A program made the translations under genes and the position numbers. Shown one piece after another: positions 1 through 10,154 of a DNA stretch of 64,000 bases; the first letter of the stretch is position 1, and the number at the start of each line of letters is the position of its first letter. The stretch covers positions 45,040,133 to 45,104,132 of the forward strand of contig JAVMKO010000005.1 in the NCBI GenBank assembly GCA_032164245.1. The letters are read 5' to 3'. The DNA is from Sternotherus odoratus (Eukaryota; Chordata; Testudines; Kinosternidae). Below the pieces are notes generated by a model. It had not been told where the DNA came from. It saw nothing but the letters and a program-made list of their open reading frames with translations, and did no database searches.

Positions 1-720
1 ACGCCCCCAGAACATCCCACCGGGAAACCCCCCCCCCCCGATCGGCTCGCCCCACCGATGGGGTGGTTGATGTCCGGGGTCCCCTCGGGGTCCTTCCGCC
101 GCCGCCGCTGCTGCTTGTGCTTCCGAGCTGCAAAGTCGGCGGCTCCGAGCCCATGGTGGGGGTCCTGGCCCAGCCCCGGCCCGCAGTGCACGACGGGAAC
201 GGCCTGGAACTAGCCCCGCCCCCAAAGGCAGCTCCGCCCACCCCCGTGCCAAGCCCCACGGGGACCGGGAGCCTGCTCCCCTCCCCCCAGAGCACTGCCA
301 GCTGTGGGGAGCTGGGGGCCCAGCCCGACCCCTAAGGAGGAGTCCTGGGGCCAAGTGCGACTCCCCCTCCCCACGCTGGGTATTTACCCCCCAAACTCCT
401 GTACTCGGATGAGAGGGGGGCTGGCACCCACGGCACATCCCCACCCAGGGGCTGGTCTCTGGGGGGCCCCAAGGCAGGGCCGGCAACAGAAATTTTGGGG
501 CCCCGTACTCCCATCGTTTGTGGGTCCCCCCCGCCGGTCTCCCGCCGCCCGCACCCTGCCCCGTCCGGGCCTATGTGGGTCCCCCGCTGCTCCGGACGCG
601 ACTCGCTGGGAGGGAAAGATGGAGCGATGTGCCCCCTTAAGTCCGGGGCCCAGTACAGCTGTACCCGTAGTCCCCCCTTGAAGCTGGGCCTGCCTAATAG
701 TAACTAGGTACTTCTATAGT
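1..720. repeat. GC-rich repeat block
   Basis: C-rich low-complexity DNA. Positions about 53-370 recur almost unchanged at about 3,893-4,186, so the two blocks form direct repeats flanking about 3.5 kb. Positions about 478-530, with a recognisable AGAAATTTTGGGGCCCC core, recur at about 17,098-17,155, which marks a dispersed family. Open frames here are compositional: they run on several frames and both strands and match no family I know. Confidence 0.7.
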
Positions 721-949
721 AAGCCTCGGAACAAAGCTAGACAAGTATTATTGGTAGGTAATTAAAATAATGAATCATTAGTTAAATTGTTTATTGTTAA
801 TGATAAACATAAATATTTTTTAAAAACACTATACGAGTCTTCTCACTTTTACAGAGGCAAAGTCGGGCATAGCGGGGGTGTCGTGTCGCGGTGGTACCGG
901 GCGCGGTCAGCGGTAGCACGGTGGCGTGAGGCGCACGGCGGATCCTCTA

Positions 950-1310
950 GCACACCACCACTGCCTGGCCCACCTCCCCCCACGCCTATTCTCCTTCCCC
1001 CCCGCCTAACCCGGCCCACCCAACCTAATTTCCTCCCCCAGCCTAACCTCCTCCACTCCCTACCCATCCCTGCCTGGCCCACCCCACTGTTGGGGGTGAT
1101 CTTCCTTTACCCCCACCCAGTCTCCCCCCCATCTCTAACCGCCTTCCCTCCCCCACTCCTGCCTGGCCCGGCCCATCCCACCCAACCTAACCTCCTCCCC
1201 CCTCCCACTCCCAACCCAGCCTCCTGCCCCCCTATGCCTGCCCCGCCCAGCACCCCCCCAAACTTCCTTCCCTCCCGCACCCACGCCTCGCCACCCCATC
1301 CAGCCTAGTC
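950..1310 (-). repeat. Inverted copy of hAT interior
   Basis: This C-rich stretch reads, as reverse complement, like the G-rich interior of the complete hAT element at 10,155-10,989 (about 10,410-10,710). Shared phrases include the GGCCAGGCTGGGC and GGAGGAGGTTAGGTT types. I could not find its terminal inverted repeats or target duplication, so it is a fragment. The AT-rich stretch just left of it (about 700-850) holds nothing I recognise. Confidence 0.55.
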
Positions 1311-1399
1311 TCCTGCCCCGCCTCCCCCCACTGGCCTGCCATTGGCTCCCGGCCCCGGGTCGCTGGCCCCCGCGGAGCGGCGCTCGCTCTCCGATCGCT

Positions 1400-1640
1400 C
1401 CTGAGGCGGGAGAAGGGGGATGGATGGGGAGGGGGCTCTAGGTGAGAAGGGGTAGATGGATGAGGGGGGTCTCTGGGTGAGGAGGGAGATGGGGCATGGA
1501 TGGGAAGGGGGCTCTGGGTGAGGAGGGAGAAGGGGGATGGATGGGAAGGGGGCTCTGGGTGAGGAGGGGGCTGGGGGTGGAGAGGGCTGGGGGTGAGAAG
1601 GGGGACGGGGTAGATGGGGAGGGGTCCCCAAGATGGGCAG
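1400..1640. repeat. G-rich minisatellite
   Basis: Imperfect tandem repeats of a purine-rich unit built on GGGGGCTCTGGGTGAGGAGG and GGATGGATGGG, roughly 40 bp per unit and variable. The minus-strand open frames across it are proline/serine-rich shadows of the repeat. From 1,640 to 2,176 I see no further gene or element. Confidence 0.65.
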
Positions 1641-2176
1641 GCTGCACTCCCAGGTAGGGTGTGACTTCCCCAGAGCCATAGGGCCCCCACCCCATCTGTA
1701 CTAGAGGGACAGGAAATACCTGCCAAGGGGAAGGGGCTGTCTACCCCTCATCTCCCCTTCTCCACAGGGCGAGTTTCTGAGCACGCCTTCAGGAGGAGCA
1801 TCTGCCCTGCTCCCTCTGGAGAGGAAGGTCAGCACTGGAGGCCAGAGGAGAGAAGCAGCATAAATACCCCTCCCCCCCCCCCGAGCCCCGCAGGAGAGTG
1901 GGGGTATTCTGTAGCAGGTGACCGCTTGGGCTTTAATCCCATCCCATTCTGCGCTGCCCCTTATCTGCCCCCCCATCTCTGTACCCTCCCTGGCCCCAGG
2001 GCAGGGGTGTCTGAATAGGTGGGTTTGTAGTCCATGCGGATATCACTGGATCGCGGGGCTGAGCCAGGCAGGGGCTGTGCGAGTCAGTCGTTAACATCAG
2101 CGGTTGAACAAAGTCTTAGCAGCGTTTGCTGGCACGTGTCACTGGAAGGCATCCGGTGCAGTCACTTGGGCAGCCC

Positions 2177-2292
2177 TCACTCTCTGAACAGCTGCTGCAA
2201 CTTCTCCTCCAGCGCAGGGCTGGTCTCCCGCAGACCCTTCATCACCTGCGAGGCCCAGGGGAAGTACTCCTGGACCCACTGCTCAGACCAGC
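2177..2292 (-). CDS. Orphan terminal coding exon, unidentified
   Basis: On the minus strand a pyrimidine-rich tract ending CTCTGCTCTAG is followed by a 116-base open segment ending in TGA. It encodes 38 residues with non-repetitive, amphipathic composition, including WVQEYFPWASQVMKGLRE and PALEEKLQQLF. That looks like the helical C-terminal end of a real protein rather than satellite translation. I do not recognise the family. The segment lies between two direct-repeat blocks (53-370 and 3,893-4,186), so it may be a captured or translocated gene end, possibly dead. Confidence 0.4.
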
Positions 2293-2430
2293 CTAGAGCA
2301 GAGAGCACCATGCGTATCAGACATACCAGGACAAACTGGACAGGCGCATGCATAGGCTGCAATAGGGCCCAGAGGGGGTGGTACCGGGCAAAGAAAAGAG
2401 GCCCATTCACTTTGATGGAGGCATTCTTAC

Positions 2431-2481
2431 AAGGAGGGGCAAAGCCAAGCGCCTGCCCCTCTGTTCGGGCTGCACGATCTC
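2431..2481 (-). CDS. Possible small exon, unidentified
   Basis: A 51-base minus-strand segment bounded by GTCTGCCTCAG on its 5' side and GTAAGA on its 3' side, open throughout. It would follow the exon at 2,725-2,780 in phase (0), but it does not join the terminal exon at 2,177-2,292 in phase. At least one of the three calls is therefore wrong, or an exon is missing. Confidence 0.2.
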
Positions 2482-2724
2482 CTGAGGCAGACGGCACCTG
2501 CTCTCAGCGTAAGCTTGTGCTCCACACAGGGCCGTTCTCCACATGCTCAGTACGCGGCCACGCCTGGCACACGCAGACACCGGGGCGCGTGCCGGCCTTC
2601 AGCTCCCGCTGCCCTGCCTGTCCTACTGCAGCCGGAGGGGGCTACACATTTCCTTCTGTAGCAATAGGGCACGTCCCCTCTCTCCAGCTCACGGGATTGT
2701 TACAGCCCCAAGCGCGGGATTTAC

Positions 2725-2780
2725 CTGCAGCACCGCAATGTCCGTTACTCCAGCCTCCCGGGACAGGATCCTGGCCACAC
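2725..2780 (-). CDS. Possible internal exon, unidentified
   Basis: On the minus strand a good acceptor (CCCTTGTCTAG) and donor (CAG then GTAAAT) bound 56 open bases encoding VARILSREAGVTDIAVLQ, which has ordinary coding composition. It enters needing two bases to finish a codon and leaves in phase 0. It probably belongs with the terminal exon at 2,177-2,292. The family is not recognised. Confidence 0.35.
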
Positions 2781-2934
2781 CTAGACAAGGGAGGGGGGAT
2801 TCACACAGGCAGCCAGGCTGTCCGGGGTTGGGACCCTGCGCTCCCCACCGGCACAGCCCCTGGGAGGGGCTGGAGCAGCCCGGCTGTGCACGCCCCCTGG
2901 ATAGCACCGCTGTGGGCAGCAGGAACACCCCCCC

Positions 2935-3900
2935 TCACCCCATTGGGTCCCCCACATCAGTCCACCCCGTCGGCTCGACCCACTGCAATGCCCCCCTCGC
3001 CCCATCGGCTCCCCCCATCGGAACATCCCACCGGGAACCCCCCCCCCCCGATCGGCTCCCCCCATCGGAACACCCCCCCGGTGTTGGAATAACACAATTT
3101 AGAAACAACTGTATTATGAATGTTGTGTAGTATGATTTTAAAAACTGTCTTAAACTGTACTTTCACTCCCTGTATATGAACTCTCAGCCTCTAGCCTGGC
3201 ATGTATTTTAAACTCATGTTCAACTTGCCACAGCTGGGCAAGGCGTCATAGGGTCTGAGTACCCTTAAGGATCCTGGCCTCCTGTTTACCAGACATGTAA
3301 ATGGCATAGATTAATACTGAACAATGGATGTGATAGTCATTAAGTGTTATCACCTGTGTAAGTGTATTGAAAGCCCCCCTCCCTTATTCACACCTGAGTA
3401 TAAGAGAGACTTCAAACTGATATGGAGTTGAGCCAGTTGTTTGGGTAATAACCCCTCTGACTACTATTGCTTGAAATAAATCTTGTTTTCCAGAAACCTA
3501 CTGCGTCACGCCTGTCCTTTGGGAGATATTGGGATTAAAAGCTCCAAAGGTAAAAGCAGTTTTCGGCTCGACCCACTGCAATGCCCCCCTCGCCCCATCG
3601 GCTCCCCCCATCGGAACATCCCACCGGGAACCCCCCCCCCGATCGGCTCCCCCCATCGGAACACCCCCCCGGGAACACCCCCACCCTGGAACACTCCCCG
3701 TCAGCTCGCCCCACTGAAACGCCCCCCACGCCCCATCCCCCCCCCCGGAACATCCCACCGGGAACCCCCCCCCCCGATCGGCTCACCCCACTGCAATGCT
3801 CCCCTCCCCCCATCGGAACACCCCCCCCGGGACACCCCCACCCCACCGACTCCCCCCATCGGAACCTCCCCCTATGGGCTCGCCCCACCGATGGGGTGGT
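2935..3900. repeat. C-rich tandem repeat with LTR-like insert
   Basis: Two tracts (about 2,935-3,080 and 3,566-3,890) repeat units of the type CCCCATCGGCTCCCCCCATC and GGAACATCCCACCGGGAACC. They are interrupted by unrelated AT-rich DNA (listed separately). The reading frames are proline-rich or glycine-rich by-products. Confidence 0.75.
3092..3563 (+). mobile_element. Probable solo LTR
   Basis: An island of non-C-rich DNA within the tandem repeat. It starts near TGTTGGAATAAC, has a TATA-like GTATAAGAGAG at about 3,400, and an AATAAA at 3,475-3,480 followed by T/G-rich DNA. This is the layout of a retroviral LTR promoter and poly(A) region. I could not find matching target duplications, so the exact edges and the class are uncertain. 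Confidence 0.45.
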
Positions 3901-4334
3901 TGATGTCCGGGGTCCTTCCGCCGCTGCTGCTTGTGCTTCCGAGCTGCAAAGTCGGCGGCTCGGAGCCCATGGTGGGGGTCCTGGCCCAGCCCCGGCCAGC
4001 AGTGCACGATGGGAACGACCTGGAACTAGCCCCGCCCCCGAAGGCAGCTCCGCCCACCCCCGTGCCAAGCCCCACGGGGACCGGGAGCCTGCTCCCCTCC
4101 CCCCAGAGCACTGCCAGCTGTGGGGAGCTGGGGGCCCAGCCCGACCCCTAAGGAGGCGTCCTGGGGCCAAGTGCGACTCCCCCTCCTTGTTTGGGCAAAG
4201 GAATTATTGACTCATTGTGATATTGTTAACCCTTTGACCTCTGACAGCAGGGGAAAATCAAAATCCTCCCCAGACCCTCCCTTTACTTAACAGCTAACCA
4301 AACACACACACTGTCACTTCTCTGCTTCCTCCAG

Positions 4335-4467
4335 GTTTGGGAAACTGCTCCTGCTCCTTCCTTCCTTCAGGTTTATTTCCTCAGACCGGATCGAGCTCCT
4401 CTTCTTCCGCAGAACTATCGGGAACACCCCCCTGGAGAAACTGCTCTGCGACATGTTCAAAAACTGA
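4335..4467 (+). CDS. NR2E3: NR2E3 last coding exon (ligand-binding domain end)
   Basis: NR2E3 is the photoreceptor-specific orphan nuclear receptor, which controls rod versus cone gene expression. A strong acceptor (CTGCTTCCTCCAG) opens 133 bases entered with one base completing an Arg codon. The frame encodes [20 protein letters not shown] and then [20 protein letters not shown], ending FKN and TGA. This is the end of the NR2E3 ligand-binding domain, with the conserved helix 10/11 and the terminal activation helix ending in MFKN. Earlier NR2E3 exons were not found in the 4.3 kb to the left, which is filled with repeats; they probably lie outside the window. The downstream gene, MYO9A, is on the opposite strand, as in other vertebrates. 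Confidence 0.9.
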
Positions 4468-5225
4468 CCTGTCCCCCTTGCGACCAGGCTCCCTTGATGT
4501 GGGGGCTGAGGGCTTCCTGGAGCAGCACGAACACCGTAGTTCCAAGCACCTGGTTTCCAATGCACTGAGCCAAAGAGCGGGTGAAAGGAGACCCTGCTAG
4601 TCCTGAGAGTGTTGTCCAAGTCAACTGCATACCTACTGTTCAGATCAGTTTCTGTCTGCATCCTGTAAACACTTGCCCATGCCCTGGCCTCTTCTTTTGT
4701 CATTCAGTTTCACATGCATTCTATAACAATGTGCTTTTCCTCACCTTTTGGGGGCGAAACCAGACTTTGAGGCACCTGCTCCCCTACTTGGTGTAAACAT
4801 TGCTTGTGCCAATCAGAAGCGAACACAAACAAGGTTTGGGCCCCGTCCCCTATGACACTTTTGTGATGTCATAGTTAGTACTTATGGGTCTGCCTGCCGT
4901 GTGCACGCAGAGAGAGGAGAAACGAAAACGAATCCTGTGTATCCGTGTACCCCTCCCTCCCCCCGTAACCAAGCTTGATCAACTTGAAGCCTCTCTCTCA
5001 GCTCACGTGTTTCAAACAGCTTCTACGTTTACCGGTCGTGTTACGTGTTGGTTTGTATTTGTAAGTATCAATTATTACTAAATGCTGCATCTTTGTTTGT
5101 AAATATTGTTAGTAGGTATTTTAGTCATTGTGTGTTTTAAGTTTCATTAAGTCTATTAGTTAATCAAAAAACTGCTCCCTTACCCCTTGTAATTATCCCC
5201 AATAAAACTTTAAATTGATTCATTT
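4468..5225 (+). other. NR2E3: NR2E3 3' UTR
   Basis: Non-coding DNA after the NR2E3 stop. It ends at an AATAAA at 5,201-5,206 with a GT-rich downstream element (TTGTGTGTGCGTGTGTATC) about 20 bases on, the expected layout of a cleavage and polyadenylation site. A part of this stretch could be a repeat; I see no terminal repeats. Confidence 0.55.
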
Positions 5226-5250
5226 TAGTTGTGTGTGCGTGTGTATCTGC
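5201..5250 (+). terminator. NR2E3: Probable NR2E3 poly(A) site
   Basis: AATAAA at 5,201-5,206 is followed by a GT-rich element at about 5,229-5,247. It is the first canonical hexamer with a GT element that I see after the stop codon. Confidence 0.55.
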
Positions 5251-7713
5251 AGCTCGTGTCCTGACCCACACTCTCCTTGCATCCCTTACCAATATAGTTT
5301 ATTGCCACATGCAACCTGGTAAATAACAGGCCTGCAATTTTTTTTTCGCCCCTGCGAGTCCGTGGCAATCCACGTCTACCAGTCCTGACATAGCTTGGCC
5401 CAGGATTAATCTCTGTTCACAAACAGCTGCAGCCAACTGGAAATTATTTCCTATCCACCTTCAGGTCATTGTAACCCAATGGGGGTTTCAGTCGCCCCCA
5501 GGAAGCTCACACAGAAGATGCTCAGACTCAGAATTGAACAGAGGTTTACGAGCTCCATTAGTAGAACCACAAGAATCACCTGGTACCTACCTACCAAGAT
5601 GAAACTAATGTTACATATGTGAAGAACACAAACACATGGTGGAAAGCCAGGACACTGTACTACCACCGTCCCAATGGGGTGGGCAAATGCAGCTCCCGAT
5701 TCAAAGTGAGGCATGAACGTCAGCAAAATTAATCGGAAAAAAAAATGAGCCTGAAAGTGGTCCAGGCTTAGAATCGGTATCACATGGAGGGAAATCTTCA
5801 CACATGTCCTGCCATGGCCCACATGGTGGCCTAGAAGGGTCAAGGAAAAGGCGACTGTCAGTTGGAGGGAGAAGAAATGAACCCGCCTTTGGTATTGGCT
5901 GAACCCTTAATGGGGGATAACCAGCAGCAGATCATCATCTGTGCAAGGCGTGTTTTGAAGATTACTTTTTCACTGGGATTTTCCCACAACACACCGGGCT
6001 CTAACAGGTGATCCAGACACTGAATTTAAGGAAGTCTACGATGTTTAACATGGGATGCATGGTCCCATGTTAAACAATGCATGCATGTAGCATTGTTTCA
6101 GACCATGGGATGCATTGTCTGAAACAATGCTACATGGCACCTTGCTTTCTCTCTTGGACTAGGAACACCTGGTGATGACAGAACTTCTAGTATTGCATTT
6201 GAACTGAGAAATGCAGGTAGAGTTTGTAGCGAAGCTGAAACGTGCCCTGGCCTTTTAGCCTCTGTTTTGAAACCCTAATTGCAGCTTGGAGAGGACAGCT
6301 CGGAGTAAAGGCCTGGAGAGGCTGATGTGGACTCTGATCCCAGGTCTTCTGAACCAAAGAGCCATTTTGTGCAGCAAAGGAAGGAGGCTGCTGATGTGGA
6401 AAAGCTGCACTGTGGGAGGCCTTGACCTGGGTGTAATGACACATATATCGCACTGCTAGGCCGAGTGTGTTCGGCAGCAGGAAACCCTCCGAACAGGGCA
6501 CCCCAGCAATCAAATGGGACGTCATCTTCTGATAGAGGCAGGTTTTGCAACGCCTTGCAGGAGAGCAATGGATGTTGTTCTCATGCAGGAAGGACCATGT
6601 CAAGAATGCTTGATAGGCATATTTGCATGAGGAGAACTGTTGTCTTCATCAAGGTGATAAACTCCTCTCTTTGGACACTACAGTGACAGTATGTCCCAAG
6701 AATTCGCTTGGCTGGCAAATGCCAGGGTTCTGAGGTTAAAGGGTTAAAACCTGTAGTGGTGAGCAGCAAAGGGAGATCCAAGGACAGTGTTGCCTCAGAA
6801 AGACACCCTGGCTCAGCCATGGTGATGTTGAGTCAATGCACTTCAACCAAATGGGGGTGAGGGTGCAGCAAGAGGGGGGCGGGGCAATTTGTTCCACAGT
6901 CCAGCTCCTTTGTAATTGTACAAACTCCCCTTGTATTTCCAGAGTGCCTCTCTCGTCCTGGGGCTGCCAGAGGAGTGTGTGCTGTCTGCTGGCTTGGTGT
7001 CACTAATAAAGCGTGCTCGTTGGAACAGTTCAGTTCTCTCTCCGTTTAGCTCTATTTCCTGCGTGCAGCCCACTCGCCTCCCTGGACAGGAGCAGCCAGT
7101 CTACTCCTGACCTCACACTACTGGATAAGTCCCTTGGCAGCCTACTGTTAACCATGACTCGAGGGAAGCATCCTTGAGGGTTTCTGGGGTGCTCAGCCCA
7201 GAGCAGTCCCCAAAGCTAGGGCCATAATGGCAGCATGCCACAGCTCAGTGTAGAAAGAGTACCCTCATCTTGATTTGTATGTGAATGGGAAGCTCATGAG
7301 TTGCAAAGTGAATGGTTCTGGAGATGGAACTCCTATCCGTCCAGCCATCGGGTACAGCAAAAAAAGCCTTCATGCATTACCTGGTCAGTCAGCTTCACCT
7401 CTGACCTGGAGGGACCACCTACCGCTAGGAGACAGAGGGCATGTTCGCTCACCGCGGCCCTCAGTCTTAAGCCTTTCTACTGACACACTCAATAGCAGAG
7501 CCAATTCGTGGCAACCGTGTTGTGGTTTTAGTGACATGGATACTGGACGGAGTTTACTAACTCATTCCACAAAGGGGATTGAACAGCCGTACAACTTCAG
7601 GTCACTGCATACTGCAGCTCAGTTTGGACTGGTGACTTAAAGATGAGATGCTTGATTTTAATTACCAAATCACAGAATCCTGACGGTGGGGACCAAAGGT
7701 CCCAGCAGGCACT
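5251..7713. other. Intergenic, no gene recognised
   Basis: Mostly single-copy-looking DNA. Minus-strand frames of 60-140 residues at 5,466-5,843 and 6,187-6,820 have mixed composition but no splice context or family I recognise. An AATAAA at about 7,004 in a compact promoter-like stretch (6,850-7,110) may be an old LTR. Two strong hairpins at 6,043-6,135 are listed separately. Confidence 0.4.
6043..6135. repeat. Two adjacent perfect hairpins
   Basis: Hairpin 1 pairs 6,043-6,055 (GTTTAACATGGGA) with 6,063-6,075, 13 of 13 bases, with a 7-base loop. Hairpin 2 pairs 6,085-6,102 (ATGTAGCATTGTTTCAGA) with 6,118-6,135, 18 of 18 bases, with a 15-base loop. Both contain CATGGGATGCAT around the arm/loop. 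The pairing is unlikely by chance; it may be the collapsed core of a foldback transposon or a structured RNA. Confidence 0.8.
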
Positions 7714-7721
7714 ATCTAGAC

Positions 7722-9504
7722 CAGTGGTCGCCAACCTTTTGGTCCTCACGGACCACTAAAGTTGCTTGGTGCGCCCCCCCCCCCCCGCTCGACTGCCCCC
7801 CCCCCCCGCGCTCGACTGGGGGGGGGGGCGGCTCAGCAGCGCAGCTCCCCCCCCCAGCTCCAGAAGCGCGGCTCACCCCCCCCCCCGGCTCCAGCGGCGC
7901 GGCTCACACACACACACACCCCGGCTCCAGCGGCGCGGCTCACACACACACACACACACCCGGCTCCAGCGGCTTCCCCCCCCCCCCCGGCTCCAGCGGC
8001 GCGACTCCCCCCCCCCCCCCCTCCAGCGGCGCGGCTCTCACACACACACACCGGCTCTAGCGGCGCGGCTTCCCCCCCCCCCCCCCCCGCTCCAGCAGCG
8101 CGGCTCACACACACACACACACACACCCCGGCTCCAGCGGCGCGGCTCACACACACACACACACACACCCGGCTCCAGCGGCTTCCCCCCCCCCCCCCGC
8201 TCCAGCGGCGCGGCTCTCACACACACACCCCGGCTCCAGCGGCGCGGCTTCCCCCCCCCCCCCGGCTCCAGCGGCGCGGCTCACACACACACACACACAC
8301 ACCGGCTCCAGCGGCGCGGCTTCCCCCCCCCCCCCTCCAGCAGCGCGGCTCACACACACACACACACACCCGGCTCCAGCAGCGCGGCTTCCCCCCCCCG
8401 GCTCCAGCAGCGCGGCTTCCCCCCCCCCGGCTCCAGCAGCGCGGCTTCTCCCCCCCCGGCTCCAGCAGCGCGGCTTCCCCCCCCGGCTCCAGCAGCGCGG
8501 CTTCCCCCCCCGGCTCCAGCGGCGCGGCTCACACACACACACACACACCCCGGCTCCAGCAGCGCGGCTCACACACACACTCCAGCGGCGCGGCTCACAC
8601 ACACACACACACACACCCCGGCTCCAGCAGCGCGGCTCACACACACACACACACACCCGGCTCCAGCGGCTTCCACCCCCCCCCCCCCGGCTCCAGCGGC
8701 GCGGCTCTCACACACACACACACACACCGGCTCCAGCGGCGCGGCTTCCCCCCCCCCCCTCCAGCAGCGCGGCTCACACACACACACACACCCGGCTCCA
8801 GCAGCGCGGCTTCCCCCCCCCGGCTCCAGCAGCGCGGCTTCCCCCCCCCGGCTCCAGCAGCGCGGCTTCTCCCCCCCCCCGGCTCCAGCAGCGCGGCTTC
8901 CCCCCCCGGCTCCAGCAGCGCGGCTTCCCCCCCCGGCTCCAGCGGCGCGGCTCACACACACACACACACACCCCGGCTCCAGCAGCGCGGCTCACACACA
9001 CACTCCAGCGGCGCGGCTCACACACACACACACACACACACCCGGCTCCAGCAGCGCGGCTCACACACACACACACACACCCGGCTCCAGCGGCTTCCAC
9101 CCCCCCCCCCCCCGGCTCCAGCGGCGCGGCTCTCACACACACACACACACACCGGCTCCAGCGGCGCGGCTTCCCCCCCCCCCCCCCGCTCCAGCAGCGC
9201 GGCTCACACACACACACACCGGCTCCAGTGGCGCGGCTTCCCCCCCCCCCCCCGCTCCAGCAGCGCGGCTCACACACACACACACACACACACGGCTCCA
9301 GCAGCGCGGCTTCCCCCCCCCCCCCCCCCGGCTCCAGCAGCGCGGCTCACACACACACACACACACGGCTCCAGCAGCGCGGCTTCCCCCCCCCGGCTCC
9401 AGCAGCGCGGCTTCTCCCCCCCCCGGCTCCAGCGGCGCGGCTCACACACACACACACACCCCGGCTCCAGCAGCGCGGCTCACACACACACTCCAGCGGC
9501 GCGG

Positions 9505-9537
<33 letters not shown>

Positions 9538-9580
9538 CGGCTCCAGCAGCGCGGCTCACACACACACTCCAGCGGCGCGG

Positions 9581-9631
<51 letters not shown>

Positions 9632-9891
9632 CAGCTCCAGCAGCGCGGCTCACACACACACTCCAGCGGCGCGGCTCACACACACACACCCCGCGCTCTC
9701 CTCCCCCGCTCACCTCCTGCCGCACTCTCCTCCCCCGCTCGGCTTGCCTCGCCTCCTGCGCCGGCTCCGCCTCCGCTCTCCCCCCCGCCTCTTACTGACC
9801 CCGCCCCTCTCCTCCGGCTACGGCTCCGCGGACCACCCAATTTTTCTCGCGGACCACCAGTGGTCCGCGGACCACCGGTTGGCGACCGCTG
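7722..9891. mobile_element. hAT transposon carrying compound satellite
   Basis: The ends CAGTGGTCGCCAACC and GGTTGGCGACCGCTG are terminal inverted repeats of hAT type. They are flanked by a perfect 8 bp duplication ATCTAGAC (7,714-7,721 and 9,892-9,899). Short unique arms near each end contain CGGACCACT and GGTCCGCGGACCACC. Everything between is a compound satellite, with no transposase frame, so this is a non-autonomous copy. The perfect duplication suggests a recent insertion. Confidence 0.93.
7850..9690. repeat. Compound CA / poly-C minisatellite
   Basis: The core GGCTCCAGCRGCGCGGCT recurs about every 28-45 bases, each time followed by either a poly-C tract or a (CA)n tract. The two spacer types follow a pattern: the block at about 8,336-8,690 recurs in the same order at about 8,759-9,110 and partly again from about 9,290, a higher-order period of roughly 420 bases. 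The longest pure (CA)n run is near 9,580-9,630. All the long frames here (up to about 700 codons, on both strands) come from the repeat and are not genes. Confidence 0.95.
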
Positions 9892-9910
9892 ATCTAGACT
9901 CCTGCAGCTA

Positions 9911-10047
9911 CCCTGTTTCCCCGAAAGTAAGACATCCCCCGAAACTAAGACGTACTTCCAGTTTTGCCTCTCGCTGTAATATAATGTAATGTAATTTTGG
10001 GAGCAAAAATTAATATAAGACACTATCTTATTTTTGGGGAAACACGG
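9911..10047. mobile_element. Foldback MITE with TA duplication
   Basis: The ends CCCTGTTTCCCCGAAA and TTTTTGGGGAAACACGG are imperfect inverted repeats flanked by TA on both sides (9,909-9,910 and 10,048-10,049), as for Tc1/mariner-type MITEs. The interior repeats the AAGTAAGAC motif. It is non-coding and lies only 11 bases beyond the hAT target duplication at 9,892-9,899. Confidence 0.8.
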
Positions 10048-10154
10048 TAGGCCCATTGCAGCCCCATTGCTTGGGATGGGAGGGTGGCTCCGCATGCTCA
10101 TGACACTTCCAATATGCAGTGAAGTTTGCCCCATTGTTCTCTGTCCCCATAGGG

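Noticed and set aside
2034..3130. Plus-strand frames of 352 and 195 codons
   Set aside because: They overlap the minus-strand orphan exons and run into C-rich repeats; composition is Pro/Ser/Thr-rich and there is no family match.
3483..4210. Proline-rich plus- and minus-strand frames before NR2E3
   Set aside because: Translations of the C-rich tandem repeat; no splice or start context.
5466..5843. Minus-strand frame of 125 codons with hydrophobic stretches
   Set aside because: No family recognised, no splice sites or promoter, and hydrophobic runs are common in AT-rich random frames.
7850..9690. CRISPR-like regular repeat/spacer pattern
   Set aside because: Spacers are poly-C and (CA)n, not unique sequence; the host is a vertebrate and the array is inside a hAT element.
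7762..9892. Overlapping open frames of 678 and 708 codons on the plus strand
   Set aside because: They run over the CA/poly-C satellite, are open in several frames and both strands, and translate to simple His-Thr, Pro and Arg-Leu-Gln repeats. Not genes.
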